The notes below the pieces were generated by a model. It had not been told where the DNA came from. It saw only the letters and a list, made by a program, of their open reading frames with translations, and did not search any database. The translations under genes were made by a program, and so were the position numbers. A DNA stretch of 7,641 nt from Acidobacteriaceae bacterium (GTDB taxonomy: Bacteria > Acidobacteriota > Terriglobia > Terriglobales > Acidobacteriaceae). The first letter of the stretch is position 1; each line of letters opens with the position of its first letter. The DNA lies in the NCBI GenBank assembly GCA_003165095.1, contig PLSH01000304.1, positions 1 to 7,641 of the forward strand, written 5' to 3'. Below are positions 6,214 to 7,641 of this stretch, piece by piece.

Positions 6214-6717
6214 ATGAACCTGTTTGGGATGATGGACGCTTCGGGAGAAGCGATGCAGGCCGAGCGGATGCGCGCCGAGGTAGTGGCGGCCAACATGGCA
6301 AATGCGGAAACCACGCGCACCGCGTCCGGCGGCCCATATCGCCGCCAGATGGTCGTCTTTGCCGCCAATCGGGGAGATTCAGGTTTTCTGGATTCGATGG
6401 CCTCGGCCGCTGGCAGCAGGGGATCGAATGTGCCGGCTTCAGGAGGGCTACCCGCGCCGAACCTGCCGGGGAGCGGGACGGTGATGCCGGGCGTGCACAT
6501 CGCGCAGGTGGTCGAGGACCCATCGCCGCCGCTCAAGCGCTACGATCCCGGCCATCCCGACGCCGGACCGGATGGTTATGTCTCATATCCGGACATTAAT
6601 CCCCTTACAGAGATGGTGGACCTGATGGGAGCGACGCGTGCATATGGCCTCAATGGCTCTGCCGTGCAGGCTGAAAAAGGCATGATCGCTTCGGCTCTGG
6701 AGATCGCCAAGCCGTAG
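6214..6717 (+). CDS. flgC: Flagellar basal-body rod protein FlgC
   Basis: FlgC is the second proximal rod protein. The N-terminus has the rod motif with the FlgC-specific form NMANAETTRTASGGPYRRQMVVF (27-49). The C-terminal half has VVEDPSPPLKRYDPGHPDAGPDGYVSYPDINPLTEMVDLM and the terminal helix ATRAYGLNGSAVQAEKGM. At 167 residues it is longer than the usual ~135-140. The surplus is a Gly/Ser/Ala/Pro-rich stretch at about 52-90 between the two conserved blocks. AGGGAAGGA at 6196-6204 lies nine bases before the ATG. It sits between flgB and fliE, the usual order in many phyla. Confidence 0.95.
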   Translation: MNLFGMMDASGEAMQAERMRAEVVAANMANAETTRTASGGPYRRQMVVFAANRGDSGFLDSMASAAGSRGSNVPASGGLPAPNLPGSGTVMPGVHIAQVVEDPSPPLKRYDPGHPDAGPDGYVSYPDINPLTEMVDLMGATRAYGLNGSAVQAEKGMIASALEIAKP

Positions 6718-6841
6718 GCTCCGGCTTCCGGCACTGCGCTTTCGGCTTGCTGACGGGGTATTTGGGCGGCTGTCTTTTTTCAGGGCATTTTCGGTACGGA
6801 CGAATGGAAGCTGCGCGGTTCCGGATGGGGAGGGACAAACG

Positions 6842-7171
6842 ATGTTACCTGCGATTGGTATTCCTGATGCTGCAGCGTTGGCTTCGCCGAACCTGGCTGC
6901 CGCCGGAAACACGCCGGCATGGTCTGCGGCGGGGGGGACGGGAGCGGGATCCGCTCCATTCTCCGACCTGCTCATGGATGCGGCCGGGCAGGTGGATCAG
7001 CTGGAGAACCAGGCCCAGGCAGCCGTGGCCGGCCTGATGACCGGCTCCGGCGTGGATGTGCACCAGGCGATGATCGCCACACAGAAGGCGGATATGGCCT
7101 TCGAACTGGCGCTGGCGGTGCGTAACAAGGCCGTGCAGGCCTACCAGCAGGTGATTGGAATGCAGTTCTGA
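6842..7171 (+). CDS. fliE: Flagellar hook-basal body complex protein FliE
   Basis: FliE links the FliF MS ring to the proximal rod and is among the first substrates of the flagellar export gate. The 109-residue product has a variable, Ala/Gly-rich N-terminus (1-38). The family core follows: PFSDLLMDAAGQVDQLENQAQ, GSGVDVHQAMIATQKADMAFELALAVRNKAVQAYQQVIGMQF, the last part being the FliE hallmark. GGGGAGGG at 6827-6834 lies seven bases before the ATG. It is preceded by an unusually long 124-bp gap after flgC and followed by fliF after 51 bp. Confidence 0.95.
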   Translation: MLPAIGIPDAAALASPNLAAAGNTPAWSAAGGTGAGSAPFSDLLMDAAGQVDQLENQAQAAVAGLMTGSGVDVHQAMIATQKADMAFELALAVRNKAVQAYQQVIGMQF

Positions 7172-7222
7172 GCCGCGGTTGGGCGTTGAACCAGCGCGGG
7201 AGAGCGGCGGGCGAGAGGAATC

Positions 7223-7641
7223 ATGGCCACCGGGACACAACTGGAGAAGAGCGCGCCGGCTATGCCGGGGCGCCCGCTGTTGACGGGCCGGCTCGCCGGG
7301 CTGTGGGGACGAGGCTGGGTTCGCTGGGCTGGAATGTCGGGTGCCGAGCGCAAAGGCGCCCTGGTTGCCACGCTGCTGCTCGGCGCATTGACGGGCGGGT
7401 TGCTTTGGTATGCGTTCAGCCCCGATTGGCGCACGCTCTACACGGGGCTGGACCCTGATGACGCGCGCCAGACCGGCCAGATCCTCACCCAGGCGCAGAT
7501 TCAGTTTGATTTGACGGCCGACGGAACCGGCATCCGGGTTCCATTTGCGCAACTTGACAAGGCCCGGCTGGCAACGGCGGCCAAGGGGGGAGTGAAGAGC
7601 GGGCGGCTGGGATTTGAGATCTTCGACAAGCCCAACTGGGT
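7223..7641 (+). CDS. fliF: Flagellar MS-ring protein FliF, N-terminal part, 3'-truncated
   Basis: The gene starts with ATG at 7223, with GAGAGG four bases upstream, and runs off the right edge after 139 complete codons (the full protein is usually ~520-570 residues). FliF forms the MS ring in the cytoplasmic membrane, the assembly base for rod, C ring and export apparatus. Visible are a charged cytoplasmic N-terminus (1-44), the first membrane helix (about 45-64, ALVATLLLGALTGGLLWYAF) and the start of the periplasmic YscJ/FliF ring-building domain. That includes WRTLYTGLDPDDARQ, VPFAQLDKARLATAA and SGRLGFEIFDKPNW. The last motif is the FliF family hallmark. The C-terminal FliG-binding tail lies beyond the window. 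Confidence 0.95.
   Translation, partial: MATGTQLEKSAPAMPGRPLLTGRLAGLWGRGWVRWAGMSGAERKGALVATLLLGALTGGLLWYAFSPDWRTLYTGLDPDDARQTGQILTQAQIQFDLTADGTGIRVPFAQLDKARLATAAKGGVKSGRLGFEIFDKPNW

Overview
The window suggests a GC-rich, flagellated bacterium, most likely an acidobacterium of the Terriglobia/Acidobacteriaceae type. This is inferred from the style of the two GGDEF proteins (a 'LLTCAFASVAR' polytopic membrane input domain, and a helical 'HYQQKAGEVKE' input domain), a PNPase with a long charged tail, and the flagellar gene order. No 16S or other taxonomic marker is present, so the assignment is tentative.

Layout. At the left edge (1-413, +) is the 3' end of pnp: the last strands of the S1 domain plus a disordered acidic/arginine-rich tail. 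A strong hairpin (438-467) follows and probably terminates both pnp and the convergent minus-strand gene. That gene (533-1876, -) is a membrane-anchored diguanylate cyclase with a TTG start. A 378-bp divergent intergenic region (1877-2254) holds a 12-bp palindrome and a good match to a flagellar sigma-28 (FliA) promoter. The latter drives a second, soluble diguanylate cyclase (2255-3331, +). A 275-bp AT-richer spacer follows.

From 3607 to the right edge all genes lie on the + strand with short gaps: an OmpR/PhoB-type response regulator, a sigma-54-dependent AAA+ activator, then flgB, flgC, fliE and the 5' end of fliF. The flagellar genes encode the proximal rod (FlgB, FlgC), the rod/MS-ring adaptor (FliE) and the MS ring (FliF), the first parts of the basal body to assemble. 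The two regulators directly upstream probably control flagellar transcription. The diguanylate cyclases make c-di-GMP, the usual switch between motile and sessile states.

The main oddities are three. The sigma-54 activator ends right after its AAA+ domain with no C-terminal DNA-binding helix-turn-helix, and its receiver domain is degenerate. A diguanylate cyclase appears to sit under a flagellar sigma-28 promoter. The response regulator has no partner kinase in the window. I see no RNA genes, mobile elements, CRISPR arrays or phage genes.
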